A stretch of 64,000 nucleotides of DNA, taken from positions 1 through 64,000 of the forward strand of contig NZ_JAFMZM010000002.1 in assembly GCF_024436375.1 (NCBI RefSeq), given 5' to 3'. Shown in pieces: positions 53,937 through 62,924 of the stretch (positions within the stretch are counted from its first letter, which is position 1; every line of letters starts with the position of its first letter). Origin of the DNA: Nocardioides astragali. GTDB taxonomy: Bacteria; Actinomycetota; Actinomycetes; Propionibacteriales; Nocardioidaceae. The translations under genes and the position numbers were made by a program. The notes beneath the pieces were generated by a model that was not told the origin of the DNA, did no database searches, and was given only the letters and a program-made list of their open reading frames with translations.

Positions 53937-56930
53937 ATGAGCTCGTCCGGGACGTTCGTTCGGATCGGCTTCGTCGACGGCGCCGCCGCTGCTCGTGGCA
54001 TCGAGCGGCTCGGCGCGGCCGGCCGGCCGCTGACGGACAAGCTCGCTGCGACCGCCGATCCCGATGCGGCGCTGGCGGGGCTGCTCCGCCTCGCCGACGC
54101 CCTCGACGAGCAGGCGGCAGGAGCGGGCCCGGCGATGCTCCGCGAGGTCGCCGACGACGAGGGCACCGCGATGCGGCTGTGCAGCGTGCTGGGCGCCAGC
54201 GTGGCGCTGACGCACCACCTGGTCCGGCATCCCGAGCACTGGCGCGAGCTCACCGACCCGACGCTCGGCAGCACCCGGCCGGCGGCGTACGCCGTCCGCG
54301 AGGCGATGCTCGAGGCCGTCGGCGCCGACCCGCGGGACGACGTGCCGGTGTCCGGCCTCCCGGACGCGGAGGCCCTCGACTTGCTGCGCGTGGAGTACCG
54401 CCGCATCCTGCTGCGGCTGGCCGCGCGCGACCTCGCGCACCACGTCGGTGTCGACGACGTCGCCGCGGAGATCTCCGACCTCGCGGCGGCGACGCTCGAA
54501 GCGGCGCTGGCCGTCGCCCGGGCGCGGGTCGGGGAGACCGCCTGCTCGGCCCGGCTCGCGGTGATCGCGATGGGCAAGTGCGGCGGGCACGAGCTCAACT
54601 ACATCTCCGACGTCGACGTGGTCTTCGTCTACGAGCCCGCCCAGCTGGAGTCGGGGGAGCGCGCCGACGAGGGCACCGCGCTGCGGGTCGCCACCCAGCT
54701 GGCCTCGCACCTGATGCGGATCTGCGCCGACCACACCCGCGAGGGCGCGATCTGGCCGGTCGACGCCAACCTGCGTCCCGAGGGCAGCCAGGGGCCCCTG
54801 GTCCGCACCCTCGCCAGCCACCGCGGCTACTACGAGAAGTGGGCCAAGACCTGGGAGTTCCAGGCCCTGCTCAAGGCGCGTCCGGTCGCCGGCGACCGCC
54901 GGCTCGGGCGGGCCTACCTCGAGATGATCGAGCCGATGGTGTGGAGCGTCGCCGAGCGCGACGGCTTCGTCACGGACGTCCAGGCGATGCGACGTCGAGT
55001 GGTGGACCACATCCCCGCCCACCAGGCCGAGCGCCAGATCAAGCTCGGCTCGGGTGGCCTGCGCGACGTCGAGTTCGCCGTCCAGCTCCTCCAGCTGGTG
55101 CACGGTCGCGCCGATCCCTCCCTGCGGGAGGGCGCCACCCTGAGCGCGCTGACGCAGCTGACGCGAGGCGGCTACGTCGGGCGCGAGGACGGCGAGAAGC
55201 TGCACGAGGCCTACGCCTTCCTCCGCACCCTCGAGCACCGGATCCAGCTCTACCAGCTGCGGCGCACCCACGTCCTGCCCGAGGACGAGGCGTCGCTGCG
55301 CCGGCTCGGCCGGTCGCTGGGCCACCTCTCCGAGCCGGCCGTCCAGCTCGACAAGCAGTGGCGCTACCACCGCCGCGAGGTGCGCCGGCTGCACGAGAAG
55401 CTCTTCTACCGGCCCCTGCTCGGCGCCGTCGCCAAGCTCCCCGGCACCGAGGCCCGCTTGTCGCTGGAGGCCGCGGAGGCCCGGCTCGCGGCCCTCGGGT
55501 ACGCCGACCCCAAGGCGGCCCTGCGCCACCTCGAGGCGCTGACCAGCGGCGTCTCGCGCACCTCCGACATCCAGCGGACGCTGCTGCCGGTGCTGCTGGA
55601 GTGGTTCGCCGACTCGGCAGACCCGGACGCCGGGCTGTTCGGCTTCCGACGGATCAGCGAGAGCCTGGGACGTACGCCGTGGTACCTCACGATGCTGCGC
55701 GACGAGGGCGAGGTGGCCCAGCGGCTCGCGCACGTCCTCGGCACCTCGCGCTACGCCACCGACCTGCTCGAGCGCGAGCCGCAGGGCGTGAAGATGCTGG
55801 GGGAGCCCCTGGTGCCGCTGAGCGCGGAGGCCGCGCTCGCGGAGATGCAGGCGCTGCTCGAGCGGGCCGAGTCACCCGAGGCCGCCGTCGGTGCGGTGCG
55901 AGCCGTACGCCGTCGCGAGCTGCTGCGGATCGCGTGTGGAGAGCTGGTCGCGGGGACCGACGTGGCCGTGGTCGGGCAGGGCCTGAGCCGGCTCACCGAC
56001 GCGACGCTGCAGGCCACCTTGGACATCGCCACCGAGTCGGTGTGCGCCCAGCGCGGGCTGGAGGCGCCGCCGAGCCGCATCGCGGTCATCGCCATGGGTC
56101 GCTACGGCGGCTTCGAGCTGTCCTACGGCAGCGACGCCGACGTGATGTTCGTGCACGAGGCGGTCGAGGGCGTCGAGCAGCAGGTCGCCGCGTCCTTCGC
56201 CAAGGCGGTGGTCTCGGAGGTGCGGCGGCTGCTGTCGCTCCCGGCGAGCGACCCGCCTCTGGAGGTGGACCCCGACCTGCGTCCCGAGGGCAAGAACGGC
56301 CCCATGGTGCGCACCGTGGAGTCCTACGCCGCCTACTACGCCAAGTGGTCGCACGTGTGGGAGTTCCAGGCGCTGCTGCGCGCCGACCCCGTCGCCGGCG
56401 ACGAGGACCTGCGACGGCGCTTCACCGAGCTGATCGACCCGATCCGGTTCCCGGTCGAGGGGATCTCGCAGCGCGACGTGATGGAGGTGCGCCGGATCAA
56501 GGCGCGGGTGGACGACGAGCGGCTGCCGCGGGGCGCCGACCGGCAGACGCACCTCAAGCTCGGGCGCGGCGGGCTGGCCGACGTCGAGTGGACCGTCCAG
56601 CTCCTGCAGATGCGCCACGCGGGCACGGTGGAGGGGCTGCGCACGCCGCAGACCCTGCCTGCGTTGGAGGCGGCCGCCGAGGCCGGGCTGATCGCGGAGG
56701 CCGACGCCCGCACGCTGGCCGAGGCCTGGCGGCTGGTCAGCCGGGTGCGCAATGCGGTGACCCTGGTGCGCGGCAAGCCGTCCGACCAGCTGCCCCGCGA
56801 CGCGCGTGAGCGGGCAGCAGTGGCCCGCGTGCTCGGCTATCCTCAAGGAAGCTCGGACCAGATGGTCAACGACTATCTCCGCACCACCCGGCGAGCGCAC
56901 GCGGTCGTCGAACGGGCGTTCTGGGAATGA
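53937..56930 (+). CDS. glnE: Glutamine synthetase adenylyltransferase/removase
   Basis: 997 residues from ATG 53937, 8 bases after glnA2. Two nucleotidyltransferase halves: GKCGGHELNYISDVDVVFVY (N) and GRYGGFELSYGSDADVMFVH (C), each followed by a helical domain with KLGSGGLRDVEF and KLGRGGLADVEW. Controls GlnA1 (not in the window) by adenylylation. The first operator for satD overlaps its stop codon. Confidence 0.95.
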   Translation: MSSSGTFVRIGFVDGAAAARGIERLGAAGRPLTDKLAATADPDAALAGLLRLADALDEQAAGAGPAMLREVADDEGTAMRLCSVLGASVALTHHLVRHPEHWRELTDPTLGSTRPAAYAVREAMLEAVGADPRDDVPVSGLPDAEALDLLRVEYRRILLRLAARDLAHHVGVDDVAAEISDLAAATLEAALAVARARVGETACSARLAVIAMGKCGGHELNYISDVDVVFVYEPAQLESGERADEGTALRVATQLASHLMRICADHTREGAIWPVDANLRPEGSQGPLVRTLASHRGYYEKWAKTWEFQALLKARPVAGDRRLGRAYLEMIEPMVWSVAERDGFVTDVQAMRRRVVDHIPAHQAERQIKLGSGGLRDVEFAVQLLQLVHGRADPSLREGATLSALTQLTRGGYVGREDGEKLHEAYAFLRTLEHRIQLYQLRRTHVLPEDEASLRRLGRSLGHLSEPAVQLDKQWRYHRREVRRLHEKLFYRPLLGAVAKLPGTEARLSLEAAEARLAALGYADPKAALRHLEALTSGVSRTSDIQRTLLPVLLEWFADSADPDAGLFGFRRISESLGRTPWYLTMLRDEGEVAQRLAHVLGTSRYATDLLEREPQGVKMLGEPLVPLSAEAALAEMQALLERAESPEAAVGAVRAVRRRELLRIACGELVAGTDVAVVGQGLSRLTDATLQATLDIATESVCAQRGLEAPPSRIAVIAMGRYGGFELSYGSDADVMFVHEAVEGVEQQVAASFAKAVVSEVRRLLSLPASDPPLEVDPDLRPEGKNGPMVRTVESYAAYYAKWSHVWEFQALLRADPVAGDEDLRRRFTELIDPIRFPVEGISQRDVMEVRRIKARVDDERLPRGADRQTHLKLGRGGLADVEWTVQLLQMRHAGTVEGLRTPQTLPALEAAAEAGLIAEADARTLAEAWRLVSRVRNAVTLVRGKPSDQLPRDARERAAVARVLGYPQGSSDQMVNDYLRTTRRAHAVVERAFWE

Positions 56931-56974
56931 AGGAAATGTCTTCATCTCTGGACAGATGAAGCAATGACCTTCAT
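56927..56974. promoter_or_regulatory. Tandem operators upstream of satD
   Basis: ATGAAG-N7-CTTCAT occurs twice, at 56927-56945 and 56956-56974, offset by exactly 29 bp, ending 9 bases before the satD start. The inner arms also form the perfect palindrome 56940-56961 (CTTCATCT...AGATGAAG). SatD has its own C-terminal helix-turn-helix, so autoregulation is plausible. Confidence 0.7.
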
Positions 56975-56983
56975 GCTGACGGC

Positions 56984-57658
56984 ATGACCGTCGTGGCGAC
57001 CGTGATCGGTGACCTCGTCGGGTCGCGCACGTCCGGCGATCGGGCCGACCTGCACCGGCGGCTCGACGCGGCGCTCGCCGAGGTCAACCACGTGCTCGAG
57101 CCGGTGCGCCCGCTGTGGATCACGGCGGGCGACGAGTACCAGGGAACCTTCGCCACCGTCGGCGCCGCGATGCAGGCCACGCTCCTCGTCCGGGTGCGGC
57201 TGGCGCCGGCGTACGACGTGCGCCACGGCATCGGCTGGGGCGCCACGACGGTGCTCGACGACGAGTCCGGCATCGAGGACGGCCCCGGCTGGTGGGCCGC
57301 GCGCGCCGCGATCGAGGCAGTCGCCCAAGCGGAGCGGACGCCGGCGTCGCGCTCTCTGCGCACGGCGTACGCCGCGGCTGAGGGTGCACCGGATGCTCCC
57401 GATCCCGGGCTGGTCAACGCCGCCCTCATGCTGCGCGACGAGCGGGTCAGCGGCCTGTCGGAGCGCTCGGTGTCGGTGCTGCGTGGTCTGCTGTCCCACG
57501 AGACGCAGCGCGACCTCGCCGATGCGCTGGGAATCAGTGCCTCGGCGGTGTCACAGCGTGTGCGTGCCGACGGACTGGCGGCGATCGTCGCCGCCCACGA
57601 GCTGATGGGGCCGCAGAGCGGACCCCTGGTGGACCCAGAAGGAGGAGAGGACCGATGA
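56984..57658 (+). CDS. satD: SatD family protein with C-terminal helix-turn-helix
   Basis: 224 residues, ATG 56984. N-terminal VVATVIGDLVGSRTSGDRAD and ITAGDEYQGTFATVGAA are family hallmarks; the C-terminus ETQRDLADALGISASAVSQR is a DNA-binding helix-turn-helix. Family named from a streptococcal acid-tolerance locus; biochemical role unclear. Overlaps the next gene (ATGA). Confidence 0.85.
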   Translation: MTVVATVIGDLVGSRTSGDRADLHRRLDAALAEVNHVLEPVRPLWITAGDEYQGTFATVGAAMQATLLVRVRLAPAYDVRHGIGWGATTVLDDESGIEDGPGWWAARAAIEAVAQAERTPASRSLRTAYAAAEGAPDAPDPGLVNAALMLRDERVSGLSERSVSVLRGLLSHETQRDLADALGISASAVSQRVRADGLAAIVAAHELMGPQSGPLVDPEGGEDR

Positions 57659-58383
57659 GCTGGCTCGGGATCCTGCTGATCGGCTTCGCCGTCACCGACC
57701 TGACCCACTCGGTGCGCAAGACACGCCTCCTGCCCGAGTGCGTGGGTGCCCTGGTCGCGCTGAGCGCCGGACTGTTCGCCGGGCTCACCTCTGGGCGCGA
57801 CGTGGGGGCTCTGCTTGCGATCGTCGCGGTCGTGCTGCTGTGGGGGCTGACGGTGACGTGGGGCTTCGGCCACCCGGGGCCGGCCTGGCTGCCGCTCGGT
57901 GTCTTCGTGCTGGCGGTGTCGCTCGTCGTGGCCTTGTCCGGTCTCGCTCCCGAGGCGTCCGGTCCGCTCGAGCGCTGGCTGGGGTCGGTCACGCTGCCGA
58001 TCCTGGACGGCGTCAGCCCCGACCGGTTCCTGCTGATGGCCGGAGCCTTCGGGATCCAGCTGTCCACCGGCAACGTGCTGGTGAGGCTGGTGCTCAAGTC
58101 CACCGGCACCATCCATCCCCTGGCCAACGGCGACATGCCGCCGACGCGGCTCAAGGGCGGTCGGCTGCTGGGGCCGCTGGAGCGGATCTTCATCCTCGCG
58201 CTCGCGCTGGGCGGTCAGGTCACCGCGGCGAGCATCGTGGTGGCGGCCAAGGGCCTGCTGCGCTTCCCCGAGCTGTCCTCGCGCCACGACCAGGAGCGCA
58301 TCCACCAGATGACCGAGTACTTCCTCCTCGGCTCGTTCGTATCGTGGCTGGTGGCGCTGGGCTCGTTCGTCCTGCTGTCCTGA
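57655..58383 (+). CDS. SatD-associated membrane protein (DUF3307-like)
   Basis: 242 residues, ATG 57655 coupled to satD. About seven membrane helices; cytosolic motif NGDMPPTRLKGGRLLGPLER followed by ERIFILALALGGQVTAASIV and VAAKGLLRFPEL, similar to DUF3307 proteins that pair with SatD. Function unknown. Confidence 0.8.
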   Translation: MSWLGILLIGFAVTDLTHSVRKTRLLPECVGALVALSAGLFAGLTSGRDVGALLAIVAVVLLWGLTVTWGFGHPGPAWLPLGVFVLAVSLVVALSGLAPEASGPLERWLGSVTLPILDGVSPDRFLLMAGAFGIQLSTGNVLVRLVLKSTGTIHPLANGDMPPTRLKGGRLLGPLERIFILALALGGQVTAASIVVAAKGLLRFPELSSRHDQERIHQMTEYFLLGSFVSWLVALGSFVLLS

Positions 58384-58454
58384 GCGTGGCGGGGGTGACC
58401 CTGGCGGCGTACGACAACGGATTGCCCTGAGCGGGTGTCGTGTGCCGCCACCTC

Positions 58455-59093
58455 CTAATCCGCCGGTTGGGCACCCAGGTGCGACGCGTCGTTGAGTGAA
58501 ACCACCGCCCGGTTGTGGAAGCGGTCGTCGCGGAGAACAGTGATGCCTCCACTGGTCGACCGGAACGCGGCATAACCGGCTGCCTCGATGGGCATCCGGA
58601 TCCATGCGCAGATGACGAAGGTGAGGGCCATGCCGTGGGTGACGACTATCTGGTGCTCGCTGTCGCGAGCCAGGACGTGGTCGACAGCCCGATAGACGCG
58701 GTGGGCGAGCTCGGCCTTGGTCTCCGCGCCCTCGACGCCTTCATCGTGGTGCATGCGTTCCCCCACGGCGGGTGGCGGGACGAAGCGCTCGTCGAGCCAG
58801 CTCTGCGGCCTCCCCCCGGCGACGCCGTACGACTTCTCACGCAGGTCGCGCAGCGGGATCGTCGCCAGGCCCAGTCGTTTCGCGATGGCCTCGGCTGTCT
58901 CGGAGGTACGCCTCAGGTCCGACGTGAACAGGTCCACCTCGACGTCGCGCGGGATCATCTGGCCGAGACGTGCAGCGATGGCCTCGGCGTCCCGCCGCCC
59001 CCTCGCAGTGAGTGCGGAGTCGTGCTGTCCACCGACGAGGCCTTCTACGTGGTGCGTGGCTTCTGGGTGCGTGACGACGTACAAGGTCCTCAT
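58455..59093 (-). CDS. Histidine-phosphatase-superfamily protein, CobC-like by context
   Basis: 212 residues from ATG 59093 (AGAGG upstream), 22 bases after cobU and so the fourth gene of the cobalamin operon. The usual RHG motif reads [10 protein letters not shown]: the catalytic His stays but Arg and Gly are replaced by Thr and Pro. Later motifs [12 protein letters not shown] and [10 protein letters not shown] are normal. By position it could remove the phosphate of the cobalamin lower-ligand nucleotide (CobC role), but its odd motif leaves doubt. Confidence 0.8.
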   Translation of the reverse strand: MRTLYVVTHPEATHHVEGLVGGQHDSALTARGRRDAEAIAARLGQMIPRDVEVDLFTSDLRRTSETAEAIAKRLGLATIPLRDLREKSYGVAGGRPQSWLDERFVPPPAVGERMHHDEGVEGAETKAELAHRVYRAVDHVLARDSEHQIVVTHGMALTFVICAWIRMPIEAAGYAAFRSTSGGITVLRDDRFHNRAVVSLNDASHLGAQPAD

Positions 59094-59115
59094 CCGGTGT
59101 CCTCTCTTCGCCGAC

Positions 59116-59643
59116 TCAGAGCCGCAGCACGCGACCCGCCACGACGAGGTGCACCTCGTCGCAGGCGCTGGCGATACGCTGGTTGACGGTGCCCAGGAGG
59201 TCGCGGAACAGGCGACCGGACCGGTGCTCGGGCACCACCCCGAGCCCCACCTCGTTGGTGACGACCACGACGTCGTGCCCGCACGCTCGCACGGCCTCGG
59301 CGACCTCGTCGGCGCGGGACACGACGAGGTCGTGGACAGTGTCCGCGTCCTGTTCCCAGGCATCCGCGGCGTCGATCAGCGCGGTGAGCCAGGTGCCGAG
59401 GCAGTCGACCAGCACCGGGTGCTCCGCGTGGCTGATGACGTGGGCCAGGTCCTGGGTCTCGAGCGTCGTCCACGACGCCGGCCGACGCGCTCGGTGCGCC
59501 GCGACCCGGGCGGTCCAGTCGGGGTCCGCCTCGGCGTCCGGGGTGGGGCCCGGGGCCACGTAGGTGGCGGGTTCGTCGCCGATCAGGGCCTCGGCGTGGG
59601 TGGACTTTCCGGACCGCACGCCGCCGGTGACCAGGATCCGCAT
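59116..59643 (-). CDS. cobU: Adenosylcobinamide kinase / GTP:cobinamide-P guanylyltransferase
   Basis: 175 residues. P-loop [48 protein letters not shown]; nearly complete family pattern. The usual His of the guanylylation site is likely in the [11 protein letters not shown] segment. Makes GDP-cobinamide for CobS. Confidence 0.93.
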   Translation of the reverse strand: MRILVTGGVRSGKSTHAEALIGDEPATYVAPGPTPDAEADPDWTARVAAHRARRPASWTTLETQDLAHVISHAEHPVLVDCLGTWLTALIDAADAWEQDADTVHDLVVSRADEVAEAVRACGHDVVVVTNEVGLGVVPEHRSGRLFRDLLGTVNQRIASACDEVHLVVAGRVLRL

Positions 59644-59686
59644 GGCGAGGATCTTCGCAGAGGGACCGCCGACGGCCGAGGGCGCC

Positions 59687-60454
59687 TCAGACGGTGGCCG
59701 CCGCCAGCGCCAGCACCGCGAAGGAGACCTCCACGGCCGCGCCCAGGACGTCGCCCGTGATGCCGCCGAGGCGTCGTACGCACCGGAGCAGGAGGGCGAC
59801 CACGACTGCCAGCACCACGACCATCCCGGCCAGCATCGGCCACACCGATCCGAGCCCGTGGCCGGCGAGCGCCACAGCCACCGTGGCCACGACGAGCGAC
59901 GCCGCGGCTCCGAGGACGGGCACCGCCCCGACGTGGGGGGCGCCGAGGCCGTCGGGGCGGGCTGCCGGGACCCCGCGTACGCAGGCCACGGCCAGGCACG
60001 CGCGAGAGGCGCAGACCAGGAGGCCGACCGCCCACCACGCGTGCTCGTGGCGCAGGACGGCGGTCAGCCCGGCCGCCTGCAGGCCGGCCACCAGGACGAC
60101 CGCGACGACGCCCGCCGGGCCGACGGGACCGGTGCGCATGACCTCGAGCGAGCGCTCGGGGGAGTAGGAAGCAGTGAGCCCGTCGGCGGTGTCGGCGAGC
60201 CCGTCCCAGTGGAACGCGCGCGTGCCGAGCGCCAGCGTGACCAGCACGACGTACGCCGTCGCCAGCGGGGGCAGGCCGACCAGGTCCGCGACCAGCACGA
60301 CCAGGACGGCGGCGGCGCCGAGCGGGAGGGCGGCGAACGGCGCGAGGACCATCGCCAGCCCGGCGACCGACCGGTCGACCCGAGCGGGTGGCGGGACCCG
60401 GACGGCGGTCAGGGTCCCGGTGGCCAGCAACCAGGCGTCGCGCACGACGGTCAC
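59687..60454 (-). CDS. cobS: Cobalamin synthase (adenosylcobinamide-GDP ribazoletransferase)
   Basis: 255 residues from GTG 60454, overlapping the cobT stop (GTGA). Polytopic membrane enzyme; motif FHWDGLADTADGLTASYSPE near residue 75 and GGITGDVLGAAVE near the C-terminus. Confidence 0.93.
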   Translation of the reverse strand: MTVVRDAWLLATGTLTAVRVPPPARVDRSVAGLAMVLAPFAALPLGAAAVLVVLVADLVGLPPLATAYVVLVTLALGTRAFHWDGLADTADGLTASYSPERSLEVMRTGPVGPAGVVAVVLVAGLQAAGLTAVLRHEHAWWAVGLLVCASRACLAVACVRGVPAARPDGLGAPHVGAVPVLGAAASLVVATVAVALAGHGLGSVWPMLAGMVVVLAVVVALLLRCVRRLGGITGDVLGAAVEVSFAVLALAAATV

Positions 60455-61503
60455 GAAGGCAGGATCTCGGAGAGCAGCGCGACGTCGCGCAGCACCGCGA
60501 TCCCCGAGCGCAGCACCGGAAGCGCCGCGACGGCGCCCGAGCCCTCGCCGAGCCGCATCCCCACGTCGAGCAGCGGCTCGAGGCCGAGCGACTTGAGCGC
60601 GTGGGCCTGGGCAGGCTCGGTCGAGCGGTGCCCAGCGACCCACCAGGCACTGGCGCCCGGAGCGAGCGCCTCGGCCACGACGGCGCAGGCGAGCGACATC
60701 AGCCCGTCGAGGACGACCGGCACGCCGAGCGAGGCGGCCTCGACGAGGAAGCCGGTGGCGGCGGCCAGGTCCGCGCTGCCGAGCGCGGTGAGGACCTCCA
60801 CCGGGTCCGCGGTGCGGCCCTCGGCCCGGGTGAGCGCCTGCGCGATCACGTCACGCTTGCGCGTCCAGCCGTCGTCGTCGATGCCGGTGCCGCGGCCGGT
60901 GACCTCGTCCGCCGGCAGCCCGAGCACCGCCGCGACGAGCGCGGCGGCGGGCGTGGTGTTGCCGATGCCGAGGTCGCCGGTCATGAGCAGCTGGGCGCCG
61001 TCCTCGACCAGCTCCCGCGCCACCTGGGCGCCCAGTGCGAGGGAGCGGTCGGCCTCCTCGCGCGTCATGGCGTCGGTGAGGTGGATGGCTCCGGAACCGC
61101 GCCGGACCTTGTGGGCGGTGATGGCGGCCGGGAGGTCCGCGAGGTCGGCGTCGACCGCGACGTCGAGGACGGTCACCGTGACGCCGTGCTCCTTCGCGAG
61201 GGCCGAGACCCCTGCACGGCCGGCGACGATCGTGCGCACCATCGCCTCGGTGACGGCGGCGGGGTAGGCCGAGACGCCGTGCGCGGCGACACCGTGGTCA
61301 CCGGCGAACACCACCAGGCGTACGTCCGTCAGGGGGTGCGGTGGCACCTCGCCCTGGACCGCGGACAGCCAGGCGCCGACCTCGCCGACCCGGCCGAGGG
61401 CGCCGGGTGGCGTCGCCAGCCCGGCGAGGCGTTCCTGCGCCAGCGCGGCGATTGCGGGGGAGGGCGGGGCGATGCGGCGGGGCTGGTGCGTGTCGTGATC
61501 CAT
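60451..61503 (-). CDS. cobT: Nicotinate-nucleotide:dimethylbenzimidazole phosphoribosyltransferase
   Basis: 350 residues, ATG 61503. Makes alpha-ribazole phosphate. Family marks: FAGDHGVAAHGVSAYP, TGDLGIGNTTPAAA, PVVLDGLMS, and LGLEPLLDVGMRLGEGSGA with its catalytic Glu. First gene of cobT-cobS-cobU-phosphatase; TAGGCT lies nine bases upstream. Confidence 0.95.
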   Translation of the reverse strand: MDHDTHQPRRIAPPSPAIAALAQERLAGLATPPGALGRVGEVGAWLSAVQGEVPPHPLTDVRLVVFAGDHGVAAHGVSAYPAAVTEAMVRTIVAGRAGVSALAKEHGVTVTVLDVAVDADLADLPAAITAHKVRRGSGAIHLTDAMTREEADRSLALGAQVARELVEDGAQLLMTGDLGIGNTTPAAALVAAVLGLPADEVTGRGTGIDDDGWTRKRDVIAQALTRAEGRTADPVEVLTALGSADLAAATGFLVEAASLGVPVVLDGLMSLACAVVAEALAPGASAWWVAGHRSTEPAQAHALKSLGLEPLLDVGMRLGEGSGAVAALPVLRSGIAVLRDVALLSEILPS

Positions 61504-61557
61504 GGCCGCGCCAGCCTAGCCACGGACGGCCGGGACGGTCCTGCCAGTCTTGTCCCC

Positions 61558-62082
61558 GTGACCGGCCACTCCGTCCTGCAGCTCCCGGTCCCTCCGCTGG
61601 AGGACTGGGTGCGGGCGCGGACGGCCCACTACGACGCGGGATTCGTCTCGGCCGACCCATGCTTCGGGCACGCGCACATCACCGCACTGGGACCCTTCGA
61701 CCCCGCACCGTCGACGGCGTCACTGACCACCATCGGCGCGCTGGCCGCATCGACCCAGCCGCTCCGGCTCAGGCTGGCCGACCTGGCGCAGTTCCCCAAC
61801 GGGATCATCCACCTGGTGCCCGACCCCGACGACCAGCTGCGGGACCTCACCGCCCGGCTCGTGACAGCGTTCCCCGACTGGCCGCCGTACGGCGGTGAGT
61901 TCGGCGACGACGTGCAGCCCCACCTCACCGTCGACGCGGCGTCGGAGGGGGTCAGCATCACCTCCACGCGCGACCTGCTCTCCGGCGTCCTCCCCGTCGA
62001 CGCGCTCCTCGACCGGCTCCAGCTCGCCTGGTGGGAGTCGGGTGACTGCCGGGTGATGCACGAGTGGCGGCTCGGCGGATGA
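61558..62082 (+). CDS. 2'-5' RNA ligase family (2H phosphoesterase)
   Basis: 174 residues, GTG 61558, near leaderless (CAGTCT plus seven bases). Two H-x-T motifs, GHAHITALGP and QPHLTVDAAS, place it in the 2H superfamily. Divergent from cobT with 54 bases between. Substrate unknown. Confidence 0.85.
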   Translation: MTGHSVLQLPVPPLEDWVRARTAHYDAGFVSADPCFGHAHITALGPFDPAPSTASLTTIGALAASTQPLRLRLADLAQFPNGIIHLVPDPDDQLRDLTARLVTAFPDWPPYGGEFGDDVQPHLTVDAASEGVSITSTRDLLSGVLPVDALLDRLQLAWWESGDCRVMHEWRLGG

Positions 62083-62140
62083 TCCGCACAGAACTCCGGA
62101 AACGCGGGCGGCAGCGCGCCTGATCCGGGAGGCTTCTCCC

Positions 62141-62677
62141 ATGCGTCGTCTGGCCCTGCTCGTGCTGGTGGCAGCCGTGCTCGTCGCGCTCCCGAAGCTG
62201 GTCACCACCACCACCGCCCTGCCACCGCAGGTGCGCGACCTGCTCGGTGCAGGGGGTGGGGCCGACCGCGACCGCGCCCGCGTCGTACGCGTCACCGACG
62301 GCGACACGCTCAAGGTGCGGCTCGCGGACGGGAGCGAGGAGTACGTCCGCGTCCTGGGCATCGACACCCCGGAGGTCCACGAGCAGGTGGAGTGCGGCGG
62401 CCCGGACGCCAGCGCCGCGATGGCTGCGCTCGCCCCCGTCGGGTCGACGGTGCGGCTCGTCTCGGACCCGACCCAGGCCGACCGTGACCGCTACGACCGG
62501 CTGCTGCGGTACGTCGAGCGCGGCGGCCGGGACGTGGGCAAGGCGCAGATCGCGTCCGGCCATGCGCAGGTGTACGTCCACCGCGGCGATCCCTTCCGCC
62601 GCACGGACGCCTACCGGCGGGCCGAGGCCCGATCCGAGCGACTGGGCACAGGCCTCTGGTCGCGCTGCTGGCGCTGA
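62141..62677 (+). CDS. Secreted or membrane-anchored thermonuclease
   Basis: 178 residues, ATG 62141. N-terminal signal/anchor (LALLVLVAAVLVALPKL) then a staphylococcal-nuclease fold: VVRVTDGDTLKVRL, RVLGIDTPEVHE, and DRYDRLLRYVE with the catalytic Arg/Glu set. Degrades DNA/RNA outside the membrane, calcium-dependent in relatives. Confidence 0.9.
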   Translation: MRRLALLVLVAAVLVALPKLVTTTTALPPQVRDLLGAGGGADRDRARVVRVTDGDTLKVRLADGSEEYVRVLGIDTPEVHEQVECGGPDASAAMAALAPVGSTVRLVSDPTQADRDRYDRLLRYVERGGRDVGKAQIASGHAQVYVHRGDPFRRTDAYRRAEARSERLGTGLWSRCWR

Positions 62678-62708
62678 CGGCTGTTGACCGCCACGACCAG
62701 CGTCGTGG

Positions 62709-62714
62709 CAGGAT
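62709..62714 (+). promoter_or_regulatory. -10 element, leaderless
   Basis: CAGGAT then six bases then ATG 62721. Confidence 0.45.
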
Positions 62715-62720
62715 CGCGGC

Positions 62721-62924
62721 ATGGCTTCTTGGGCGCACCTCGAGATCACTGTCGACGACCAGGACAACGTGGAGGTCGGCGGCTACAACGCCGATCCCGA
62801 GGCGCTGGTCGAGGGCACCGAGTCGTGGGAGGACCTGCTCTCCACCCTCGGCGTCAACGGATGGGAGCTCGTTCAGGTGATCCCCGGTCCGCGGACGACG
62901 TACTGGTTCAAGCGCCAGGCGTGA
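62721..62924 (+). CDS. Small protein with DUF4177-like end
   Basis: 67 residues, leaderless ATG. WAHLEITVDDQDNVEVGGYN followed by LGVNGWELVQVIPGP-type ending, similar to DUF4177 proteins (LNxxGxxGWELV). GTGA overlap with the aldolase gene. Confidence 0.7.
   Translation: MASWAHLEITVDDQDNVEVGGYNADPEALVEGTESWEDLLSTLGVNGWELVQVIPGPRTTYWFKRQA

Noticed and set aside
53895..55733. 612-codon minus-strand frame over glnE
   Set aside because: Antisense shadow; glnE is complete on the other strand.
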